Of a DNA stretch of 11,434 bases, positions 1 to 5,778 are shown one piece after another. A model generated the notes under the pieces. The model was not told where the DNA came from, did not search any database, and was given only the letters and a program-made list of their open reading frames with translations. Position 1 is the first letter of the stretch, and each line of letters starts with the position of its first letter. The DNA is taken from the NCBI GenBank assembly GCA_030054235.1, contig JASGCG010000023.1, forward strand, positions 1-11,434, given 5' to 3'. Source of the DNA: Bacteroidia bacterium (GTDB lineage Bacteria; Planctomycetota; Phycisphaerae; Phycisphaerales; SM1A02). The position numbers were made by a program, and so were the translations under genes.

Positions 1-2
1 GT

Positions 3-470
3 CGCATGGTGGCGGTCAAGAACGTCCGTTTGGCCGAGGAGCCCCTGCACCAGCATTTCGCGGCGGGACCGGACGGCCCGGCGTGCCCGGTCATGCCCAT
101 GAGCCTGATGGTCGAGGGCATGGCGCAGACGGCTGGCGTCCTGGTGGGGAGCGTGAACCGCTTCCGCGAAAAGGTGATCCTTGCCAAGGTGAATGATGCG
201 CGGATCAACCGCGAGGTCATTCCGGGCCAGACGATCCGCTACGACGCCACCATCGAGCGCATGGATGCCGCAGGCGCGAGCACCATGGGTCTGATCGATG
301 TGCTGGATCACCGCACGGGCTCATGGGAGCGCATCGGCGAGATCAGCCTGATGTTCAGCCACATCGATGCCAACCGCAGCGGGCTCCAGTTCCCGGAGCA
401 CAATTTCGTCTTCAGCGACAACTTCCGGCTGATCCTCGAGCAGGCGGGGCTTGGATCGCTGGCCGACTGA
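3..470 (+). CDS. FabZ-like 3-hydroxyacyl-ACP dehydratase, 5' end outside window
   Basis: This is a hot-dog-fold protein of the FabZ/FabA type, which would dehydrate 3-hydroxyacyl-ACP in fatty-acid elongation in the cytoplasm. The first in-window residues (RMVAVKNV) match the FabZ stretch after the first beta strand, so about 40-50 residues, including the true start, lie upstream. The ATG at position 6 is therefore probably internal. The family's catalytic histidine corresponds to codon 54-56 (LHQHF), and the catalytic glutamate to codon 114-116 in VEGMAQTAGVL, a near-perfect FabZ helix signature. One oddity is that the usual short HFPGNPVMPG link is expanded to HFAAGPDGPACPVMP, adding several residues between the two catalytic positions. 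It could act on a specialised acyl chain rather than be the housekeeping FabZ. The family assignment is firm and the substrate is unknown. Confidence 0.82.
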   Translation, partial: RMVAVKNVRLAEEPLHQHFAAGPDGPACPVMPMSLMVEGMAQTAGVLVGSVNRFREKVILAKVNDARINREVIPGQTIRYDATIERMDAAGASTMGLIDVLDHRTGSWERIGEISLMFSHIDANRSGLQFPEHNFVFSDNFRLILEQAGLGSLAD

Positions 471-527
471 GCCGTGCGCGGCGGCGATGATCCTGATGCC
501 GACGCGCATCAGCGTGCCCATGGAAAA

Positions 528-562
528 GGCCTCGCTCGGGGAGGCACGCACCGAGCAAGGCC
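528..562 (-). terminator. Strong hairpin; intrinsic-terminator-like on the minus strand
   Basis: Positions 528-539 (GGCCTCGCTCGG) and 551-562 (CCGAGCAAGGCC) form a 12-pair stem with one C/A mismatch and an 11-base loop. On the plus strand no T-run follows, although it could still help end transcription of the dehydratase gene 57 bases upstream. Read on the minus strand, the stem is followed directly by TTTT (complement of AAAA at 524-527), the layout of a rho-independent terminator. No minus-strand gene is apparent, so its direction and use are uncertain. Confidence 0.45.
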
Positions 563-719
563 GATCCAGGGTCAAGATAGAGTGGCGCCCGTGTTCCGTT
601 CCCGGCTGACTCGTCGGAGACCCAGCCGGCGGTTTCACCCGCCACGGACGAAGGGTCGAATCCAGTCGCGGGGCACGCAAGGACGACGGTCGGTTTTTAT
701 GCGCTTCGCTCGGAAACCC

Positions 720-725
720 TAGACT
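720..725 (+). promoter_or_regulatory. Putative -10 element of coaD (leaderless layout)
   Basis: TAGACT ends 7 bases before the GTG start of coaD, so a transcript would begin at or within a base of the start codon. No Shine-Dalgarno sequence precedes the GTG. No good -35 hexamer is visible at 16-18 bases upstream (the sequence there is TTTATG/TTATGC). The support is mostly the recurrence of the same layout before panB, the ABC ATPase gene and thyX. Confidence 0.45.
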
Positions 726-732
726 CCGTCGC

Positions 733-1290
733 GTGGCACACCATCTGGCCGTCTTTACCGGCTCCTTCGATCCGGTCACCTACGGACACCTCGATGTCCT
801 GCAGCGGGCCCGCGGCCTCTTCGATGAGATCGTGATCGCCGTCGGCCACAACCCTGACAAGCCCGGGGTCTTCAGCTTCGAAGAGCGGGTCGACCTGCTC
901 AATAAGCTCGTCGGCGAACTGGTTGCGACGCACCCTCGCGGTGCTGCCGTGCGCGTCGCGCACTACACCGGCCTGACCGTTGACTTTGCGCGCGAGGTGG
1001 GGGCGAGCGCGATCATTCGCGGCATCCGCAACGTCACCGACCTCAATGCCGAGTGCCAGGCGGCGATCACCAATCGCCAGGTCGCGGGCATCGAGACGGT
1101 CTTCATCCTCACCAGCGAGAAGTATGCCTACGCGAGCAGCAGCCTGATCCGGCAGATCGCCGCGTTCGGGGGAAGCATGGACACCCTCACCCCGTTCGTG
1201 CCCGACCGTGTGCAGCTGGCCCTTCGTGCCAAGCTCGACGACCCATCGAATCCGCTCGGGCGCCTGCGTGCCGAGCAGGCCCAGGATTGA
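733..1290 (+). CDS. coaD: Phosphopantetheine adenylyltransferase (CoaD)
   Basis: CoaD joins AMP from ATP to 4'-phosphopantetheine, giving dephospho-CoA, the penultimate step of coenzyme A synthesis in the cytoplasm. The 185-residue product shows the nucleotidyltransferase signature GSFDPVTYGH, with the T/H-x-G-H box at residues 16-19. It also has RGIRNVTDLNAE (from residue 96), matching the family's RGLRN-x-x-D region, and the C-terminal nucleotide-binding motif SSSLIR at 135-140. It is slightly longer than the usual 160 residues because of a charged C-terminal tail. The start is GTG; the protein begins only ten residues before GSFDP, as expected, and a TAGACT hexamer lies 7 bases upstream with no Shine-Dalgarno sequence. 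panB, another CoA-pathway gene, lies two genes downstream. Identification is firm. Confidence 0.96.
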   Translation: MAHHLAVFTGSFDPVTYGHLDVLQRARGLFDEIVIAVGHNPDKPGVFSFEERVDLLNKLVGELVATHPRGAAVRVAHYTGLTVDFAREVGASAIIRGIRNVTDLNAECQAAITNRQVAGIETVFILTSEKYAYASSSLIRQIAAFGGSMDTLTPFVPDRVQLALRAKLDDPSNPLGRLRAEQAQD

Positions 1291-1331
1291 TGGCGTCCTG
1301 ACTGGCGCGCCAAGCACCCTCACGACCAACC

Positions 1332-2021
1332 ATGGCAGCTCCCTCCATACGCGTCTTGTCGCTCGGTGCCATGTCAGGCCATCCGCTCTGGGGTGAGAAG
1401 GGTGACGTGCGGGCCGCGCACGCCACGACCACGCTCATCGAGGCCGCGGGCCGCAGGATCCTCGTCGATCCGAGCCTTCCTCCTCAGGTCCTCCTGCCGC
1501 GCATGCAGGAACGCACCAACCATCCACCCGACGCCATCACGGACGTCTTCCTGACCAGCTTCCAGCCCATGCGCCGGCGCGGCATCGCGGCGTTCGACAA
1601 GGCCGAGTGGTGGATCACCGAGCGTGAGCGCGAAGCATCGCAAGCGAGCCTGCGCGAGAGCCTCGAGCAGGCCGAAGAGGCCGAGGACCGCGACCTGATC
1701 CGCCTGGTCGAGTCGGAGATGGCGGTGCTCGCGCGCTGCCGCGACTGCGAGGACCACCTCGTCGAGGGCGTCGACCTCTATCCGATGTACGGCGTGACGC
1801 CCGGGAGCGCGGGCCTGCTGGTGCTCGACGCCTCGAGCGCGACGCTCGTCTGTGGCGACGCGATCCCGACGCTCGAACACCTGGCCCAAGGCAAGGTCTT
1901 CAGCCCGTGCTGGGATCTTGAGGCGGCGCAGGACAGCTTCCGCGAGGCGCTCGAAGTGGCCGACGTGCTGGTCCTGGGTCGCGACGGGATGGTCGTGAAC
2001 CCCGTGCGCCGCTTGATGTGA
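1332..2021 (+). CDS. Metallo-beta-lactamase-fold protein lacking the metal-binding motif
   Basis: The 229-residue product follows the metallo-beta-lactamase layout. The N-terminal strand region includes ILVDPSLPP. A TDVFLTSFQPMRRRG segment sits where active members carry T-H-x-H-x-D-H-x-G. A GVTPGSAGLLVLD segment sits where they have TPGHTPGS, and LVCGDAIP contains the family's GDA aspartate (D176). The HxHxDH positions are S76, Q78, M80 and R81, and the later histidine is S159, so only the GD aspartate remains. It is therefore unlikely to bind two zinc or iron ions and may be a non-catalytic binding or scaffold protein. A charged helical stretch (about residues 95-130) separates the halves. 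It starts 41 bases after coaD, with no clear Shine-Dalgarno sequence, and is probably cotranscribed with it. The fold assignment is moderately secure and the function is unknown. Confidence 0.72.
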   Translation: MAAPSIRVLSLGAMSGHPLWGEKGDVRAAHATTTLIEAAGRRILVDPSLPPQVLLPRMQERTNHPPDAITDVFLTSFQPMRRRGIAAFDKAEWWITEREREASQASLRESLEQAEEAEDRDLIRLVESEMAVLARCRDCEDHLVEGVDLYPMYGVTPGSAGLLVLDASSATLVCGDAIPTLEHLAQGKVFSPCWDLEAAQDSFREALEVADVLVLGRDGMVVNPVRRLM

Positions 2022-2043
2022 TCGGGACCTCGGCCCCTACACT
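2013..2043 (+). promoter_or_regulatory. Putative panB promoter (leaderless layout)
   Basis: TTGATG (2013-2018), overlapping the end of the preceding gene, could be a -35 element, and TACACT (2038-2043) a -10 element. The spacer of 19 bases is longer than ideal. The -10 hexamer ends 6 bases before the panB ATG, so the message would start at or next to the start codon. There is no Shine-Dalgarno sequence in the 28-base gap. Confidence 0.45.
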
Positions 2044-2049
2044 TACCGC

Positions 2050-2928
2050 ATGATCGAAGCGACCTCGACCGAGGCCGGCGAACGGCAGCCGGTGACGATC
2101 CGCACCCTTCTTCGCATGGTGCGCGCCGGGCAGCGTTTCGCCTGCCTGACCTGCTACGACGCCACCACCGCGCGATGGCTCGAGCGCTCGGGCGTGCACG
2201 TGCTGCTCGTCGGCGACACCGCGGCCGAGGTGGTGCTCGGCCTGCCGGGCACGGTGCACGCACCGCTCGAGGTGCTGCTGGCCCTGACGGCTGGCGTGAA
2301 GCGTGGCGCGCCGAACACCGTCGTCATGGGCGACATGCCCTTCATGAGCTACCAGGCGGACGACGCCGAAGGCATTCGAAACGCAGGTCGGTTCCTGACG
2401 GAAGGGCTCGCGGACCTCGTCAAGCTCGAGGTCGACCGATCGTTCGTGCCGCTCGTGGCGCGCATGGTGCGCGCCGGCATCCCGGTCGTGGCGCACATCG
2501 GGTCGAGGCCCCAGCAGGCCAAGCAGCATGGGGGCTATTACGCCGCGGGCCGCAGCGCCGACGGAGCGACGGCGCTCGTGGACGACGCGCAGGCGATGCT
2601 CGATGCGGGGGCGTCGATGCTCCTGGTCGAGGCTGCACCGGCGGAGGTCACGCAGGCGATCGTCGAGCGATCCACGGTGCCGGTGATCGGCTGCGGCGCC
2701 GGCCCGGCGTGCCATGGGCAGGTGGTCGTACTGCACGATCTCCTGGGGATGACCGACTGGCAGCCTGCGTTCGCGGCGCCCGCCTGCAGGCTCGGCGATG
2801 GCCTGCTGCAGGCGGGTCGAGCCTGGTGCGCCCGCGTGGCGTCCAACGACCTTGGCGAGCATCCGATCGTCATGCCGCCCGACCAGCTCGAGGCGTTCCG
2901 ACGGGCGCTGGCTTCGAGGGGCGGCTGA
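2050..2928 (+). CDS. panB: 3-methyl-2-oxobutanoate hydroxymethyltransferase (PanB)
   Basis: PanB makes ketopantoate from 2-oxoisovalerate and 5,10-methylene-tetrahydrofolate, the first committed step of pantothenate and hence CoA synthesis. The 292-residue TIM-barrel protein keeps the family's functional residues: metal ligands D56 (LLVGDT), D95 (VVMGDMPFMSYQ) and E127 (VKLEV), substrate-binding K125, and the general base E194 in LLVEAAPAEV. The late signatures VAHIGSRPQ, GCGAGPACHGQ and VLHDLLGM are also typical. The usual GDSLGMVVLGY loop is altered to GDTAAEVVLGL, the one clearly divergent spot. The N-terminus has a short extension before TIRTLLRM. The ATG is preferred because a TACACT hexamer ends 6 bases upstream. 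The stop overlaps the next start (TGATG). No other pantothenate gene is adjacent, but coaD lies two genes upstream. Identification is firm. Confidence 0.94.
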   Translation: MIEATSTEAGERQPVTIRTLLRMVRAGQRFACLTCYDATTARWLERSGVHVLLVGDTAAEVVLGLPGTVHAPLEVLLALTAGVKRGAPNTVVMGDMPFMSYQADDAEGIRNAGRFLTEGLADLVKLEVDRSFVPLVARMVRAGIPVVAHIGSRPQQAKQHGGYYAAGRSADGATALVDDAQAMLDAGASMLLVEAAPAEVTQAIVERSTVPVIGCGAGPACHGQVVVLHDLLGMTDWQPAFAAPACRLGDGLLQAGRAWCARVASNDLGEHPIVMPPDQLEAFRRALASRGG

Positions 2929-4430
2929 TGTCGCGCATCGCCTCGCTGGCGCCAGCGGCCGTGGTCGCCGCGAGTTGCGCGCTGGTGCTCTGGGCCACGC
3001 CGCGGATCGCCCAGCGCACCGTGGATGAGCGCGCAGCGCTGCAAGCGGAACAGTCGCGGCAGGTGCTGGGGCGACGCAACGTGCTGGCCGAGATCAGCGA
3101 GACGCAGCGAGAGCTCGCGCAGGTCGTCGAGCCGAGCGTGGTGCTCGTGGAGAGCGTGCTCGACGGTCGCGTCGGGCAGCGCACCGGCAGCGGCTGGGTG
3201 TACGACTCGGATGGGCACGTCGTGACGAACGCGCACGTCGTCGATGGTGCAGGCACGGTCACGGTGCAGACGAGCAGCGGCGCCGTGCTCACGGCCGAGG
3301 TCGTCGGCCTCGACCTCCGGACCGACATCGCCGTGCTGCAGGCCTCGGGTGACGGCCTCGTCGCCGCCGAACGGTCGCCGCGCACGCCCCTGCAAGGTGA
3401 ACTGGTGTTCGCGTTCGGCTCGCCCTTCGACTTCCGCTTCTCCATGAGCGCGGGCATCGTCAGCGGGATCGGCCGCACCGCGGGGCTCTCCTCGATCGAC
3501 TACGAGAACTTCATCCAGGTCGATGCTGCGATCAATCCCGGCAATTCCGGCGGACCGCTGTGCGACGTGTACGGGCGCGTGATCGGCATGAACACGGCCA
3601 TTGCGACCGGTCGCGGCGCCATGCTCGGCCAGGGCCAGTTCGGCGGGATCGGCCTGGCGATCCCGATGGAGATCATCGAGAGCGTGGTCGGCCAGATCCT
3701 CGACCAAGGTTCGGTGGAACAGGGCTATCTCGGCGTGAACACGGTGTCGCTGCGTGAGCTGCAGCAGCAGCTGGCGCGCGTCGGCGGGACTCCCGACGGC
3801 GTGCCTGACTTCCTCGCGCCGACCATCGAGCAGTGCGAGCGCGATGGCCTGGTCGTGATGGCCGTGAGCGTCGGCGAGGCTGCCGAGCGGGCAGGGATCG
3901 ATCCCGGCGATGTGATCCTCGAGATCAATGGCCGGACCGTGATGACGACCGATTCGCTGACGAGCCTGATCGCCACGCAACGCCCGGGCACGTCGGCCCG
4001 GCTCCTGCTGTGGGAGCCGCCGTCGTCCGATGCGCCGCCGACGGTGCGCGAGGTGACGGTGGTCATCGGCCGACGGCCAGCCGAAGCTGACGCTGCGGCA
4101 CTGCTGACGTCCTTGCGCAAGGCCGGCGTGCTCGAGCTCGCCAACGCGACCGAGGATGCCTGCGCCGCGCTCGGCGTGCAGCATCGTCGCGGCGTGCTGA
4201 TCGAGTCGGTGAAGGATGACTCCGAGGCCGCGGATCTGCTGCCCGAAGGCACGGTGATCATCGCGATCGAGGGCCAGGCCATCTTCGGCGAGTCGGACCT
4301 CTACACGCGGCTTGAGCGGATCCTCTCCCGTTCCTTCCCGGGCATCATCCGTCGGGTGCAGTTCAGCGTCGTGCTGCCCGATGGCCGTCCGCAGACCGTG
4401 GCGATCCCGGTGCAGGCACCGAGGCGCTAG
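2928..4430 (+). CDS. DegP/HtrA-like trypsin-fold serine protease with PDZ domains
   Basis: This is a periplasmic or membrane-tethered HtrA-type protease of 500 residues, a family that degrades or chaperones misfolded envelope proteins. Residues about 5-27 form a signal or anchor segment. The trypsin-like domain follows with a complete triad: H103 (TNAHVVDG), D133 (LRTDIAVL) and S207 (NPGNSGGP). The SPFDFRFSMSAGIVSGIGR segment matches the DegP substrate-pocket strand. A first PDZ domain runs from about 266 (GYLGV) to 365, with GIDPGDVILEINGR as its core. A second, more divergent PDZ-like region occupies about 400-497 (RRGVLIESV, EGTVIIAIEGQAIF). The frame stays open far upstream through panB, but the ATG in the TGATG junction gives a normal signal segment. 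The one-base overlap suggests translational coupling to panB. Its TAG stop forms the first three bases of the TAGGCT hexamer before the ABC gene. Confidence 0.9.
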   Translation: MSRIASLAPAAVVAASCALVLWATPRIAQRTVDERAALQAEQSRQVLGRRNVLAEISETQRELAQVVEPSVVLVESVLDGRVGQRTGSGWVYDSDGHVVTNAHVVDGAGTVTVQTSSGAVLTAEVVGLDLRTDIAVLQASGDGLVAAERSPRTPLQGELVFAFGSPFDFRFSMSAGIVSGIGRTAGLSSIDYENFIQVDAAINPGNSGGPLCDVYGRVIGMNTAIATGRGAMLGQGQFGGIGLAIPMEIIESVVGQILDQGSVEQGYLGVNTVSLRELQQQLARVGGTPDGVPDFLAPTIEQCERDGLVVMAVSVGEAAERAGIDPGDVILEINGRTVMTTDSLTSLIATQRPGTSARLLLWEPPSSDAPPTVREVTVVIGRRPAEADAAALLTSLRKAGVLELANATEDACAALGVQHRRGVLIESVKDDSEAADLLPEGTVIIAIEGQAIFGESDLYTRLERILSRSFPGIIRRVQFSVVLPDGRPQTVAIPVQAPRR

Positions 4431-4433
4431 GCT
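4428..4433 (+). promoter_or_regulatory. Putative -10 element of the ABC ATPase gene (leaderless layout)
   Basis: TAGGCT ends 7 bases before the ATG at 4441, and its TAG is also the stop codon of the protease gene. No convincing -35 element is seen at 16-18 bases upstream. The case rests on the matching spacing before coaD, panB and thyX. Cotranscription from upstream remains possible, since the gap is only 10 bases. Confidence 0.35.
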
Positions 4434-4440
4434 TGAAGCC

Positions 4441-5271
4441 ATGGCCCAACCGATCCTCGAGGTGAAGGACCTCCAGGTCCACTTCCCGATCCGCCGCGGC
4501 TTGCTGCAGCGGACGGTCGGCCATGTAAAGGCCGTCGATGGAGTGAGCTTCACGCTGAACCGGGGCGAGACGCTCGGGCTCGTCGGCGAGTCAGGCTGCG
4601 GGAAGACCACTGCGGGCCGCGCGCTCCTGCGCCTGATCCCGGCGACCGGCGGCACCGCCAACTTCGATGGGCAGGACATCTTCTCGCTCGCGCCCGAGGC
4701 GATGCGCATGCTCCGTCGGCGCATCCAGATCATCTTCCAGGATCCGGGTGGCAGCCTGAACCCGCGCATGCGCGTGGGCAACATCATCGGCGAGCCGCTG
4801 CTCGTGCACGGTCTGGCAACAGGCGACCAGCTCCGCAGCCGCGTCGAGGAACTCCTGGTGCGCTGCGGCCTCTGGAAGCAGGCCGCCGATCGTTATCCCC
4901 ACGAGTTCAGCGGCGGGCAGCGCCAGCGCATTGGCATCGCGCGTGCGCTCGCGCTCGATCCCGACCTGATCGTGTGCGACGAGCCCACGAGCGCCCTCGA
5001 CGTGAGCATCCAGAGCCAGATCCTCAACCTGCTCAAGGACCTTCAGGATGAACGCGGCCTCTCGTATCTGTTCATCAGTCACGACATGGCGGTGATCCAC
5101 CACATCTGCCACCGCATCGCGGTCATGCGCGAAGGCCGGATCGTGGAGATGGGAACCCGCGACGAGGTCATTCGCTCGCCCAAGCAGGCGTACACCAAGG
5201 AACTGCTCGATGCCGTTCCCGAGGCGGATCCGCACCGCAAGCGCATCGCGTCGCCTGTGGCCAAGGCGTGA
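4441..5271 (+). CDS. Oligopeptide/dipeptide ABC transporter ATP-binding protein (OppF/DppF type)
   Basis: This is a cytoplasmic ATPase subunit of a peptide or nickel-type ABC importer, 276 residues long. Walker A is GESGCGKT at residues 49-56, the Q-loop is IIFQDPGGSLNPRM, the ABC signature is FSGGQRQR from 156, Walker B is LIVCDEPTSALD with the catalytic glutamate at E181, and the switch histidine is H214 in ISHDM. The SLNPRM sequence and the C-terminal end (SPKQAYTKELLDAVP followed by a basic tail) are hallmarks of the OppF/DppF clade rather than of other ABC families. The long open frame upstream of 4441 is out of character, and the family N-terminus (PILEVKDLQVHF) fixes the start. No permease, OppD partner or binding protein is next to it, so its transporter partners must be encoded elsewhere. 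The final TGA overlaps a possible GTG of the next gene. Confidence 0.93.
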   Translation: MAQPILEVKDLQVHFPIRRGLLQRTVGHVKAVDGVSFTLNRGETLGLVGESGCGKTTAGRALLRLIPATGGTANFDGQDIFSLAPEAMRMLRRRIQIIFQDPGGSLNPRMRVGNIIGEPLLVHGLATGDQLRSRVEELLVRCGLWKQAADRYPHEFSGGQRQRIGIARALALDPDLIVCDEPTSALDVSIQSQILNLLKDLQDERGLSYLFISHDMAVIHHICHRIAVMREGRIVEMGTRDEVIRSPKQAYTKELLDAVPEADPHRKRIASPVAKA

Positions 5272-5273
5272 TC

Positions 5274-5756
5274 ATGGAGCAACCGGCATCCACCACGGGC
5301 GGACGGCGTCTGGCGATCGTCTTCGCCGTGCTCTTCGTGCTGCTGAGTGTCTTCGCGTTCGTCTGGGGCGGCATCGTGACCGCCGGCGTGCGCGAGCGTG
5401 CCGTGATCGCCGATCGGCAGCTGCGCTCCACGGCCTGGCGCATGCTGTGCGCCGCTTCAGCGACCGGCGAGTGGCCCAAGGACCTGGCCTCGACGGCGAC
5501 CGTCGCGTGCGACGTGCTGCCTGCGGGGAATGGGCGATGGCCGGCTTCACCCGATGAGGCATGCCCCGGCGGGCTCGAGCCTTGGAACGATGCCTGGATG
5601 GTCGTCGTGAGCCTCGATCCCAAGGGCGTGGGTGCCCCGCGGCTCTCGGCCGGCGGCAAGGCCACGGGCATCGGCACGCTCGAGGCCGTCAACGGCTGGA
5701 TCGATGCCTTCCACCAGGCTCATTTCGCTGGGAAAACCGCGCCAACGGCGCCGTGA
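5274..5756 (+). CDS. Small single-span membrane protein of unknown function
   Basis: I do not recognise this 160-residue protein. A basic pair (GGRR) precedes one strongly hydrophobic segment at about residues 12-35 (LAIVFAVLFVLLSVFAFVWGG), which gives an N-in single-span anchor with an exported remainder. The exported part has three cysteines, a W-P pair in GEWPKDL and again in GRWPASP, and a small globular-looking C-terminal half. The arrangement loosely recalls pseudopilin-like proteins, but no type IV prepilin cleavage site is present. The ATG at 5274 is preferred because AAGG lies 7 bases upstream. A GTG at 5268 overlapping the preceding TGA would add two residues. Position directly after the ABC ATPase suggests cotranscription but not necessarily shared function. 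Coding potential is supported by codon use like its neighbours. Confidence 0.72.
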   Translation: MEQPASTTGGRRLAIVFAVLFVLLSVFAFVWGGIVTAGVRERAVIADRQLRSTAWRMLCAASATGEWPKDLASTATVACDVLPAGNGRWPASPDEACPGGLEPWNDAWMVVVSLDPKGVGAPRLSAGGKATGIGTLEAVNGWIDAFHQAHFAGKTAPTAP

Positions 5757-5760
5757 TTTC

Positions 5761-5769
5761 TGCGACACT
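5761..5769 (+). promoter_or_regulatory. Putative extended -10 of thyX
   Basis: TGCGACACT fits an extended -10 (TG, one base, then a hexamer) with GACACT as the hexamer, ending 9 bases before the thyX ATG. The message would have a leader of at most a few bases. GGAG at 5773-5776 lies only two bases before the ATG, too close to act as a normal Shine-Dalgarno sequence. No -35 element is evident, which is tolerated by extended -10 promoters. Confidence 0.38.
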
Positions 5770-5778
5770 TCCGGAGTC

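Noticed and set aside
645..670. tRNA or tmRNA T-arm-like sequence (GGGTCGAATCC)
   Set aside because: The flanking bases do not form the five-pair T stem and no acceptor or anticodon arms can be drawn.
563..700. Cobalamin-riboswitch-like fragments on the minus strand (CCCCGCGACTGG, GGGTGAAACC)
   Set aside because: The fragments are in the wrong order relative to each other, the conserved GCCAGGAGACC element is absent, and no minus-strand gene follows.
1303..1312. Ten-base palindrome TGGCGCGCCA after coaD
   Set aside because: It has no loop and no T-run, and short GC palindromes are expected in DNA of this composition; not enough for a terminator or operator call.
2175..2927. Upstream part of the open frame that continues into the protease, suggesting a 751-residue fusion
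   Set aside because: The segment lies over panB in another frame and is Arg/Gly/Ala-rich shadow sequence. The ATG at 2928 gives a normal signal segment and the expected protease length.
2538..4787. Minus-strand open frame of about 750 codons opposite panB, the protease gene and the ABC gene
   Set aside because: It is antisense to three genes with clear motifs, is rich in His/Arg/Asp-type shadow composition, and has no recognisable domain. Long antisense frames are common in GC-rich coding DNA.
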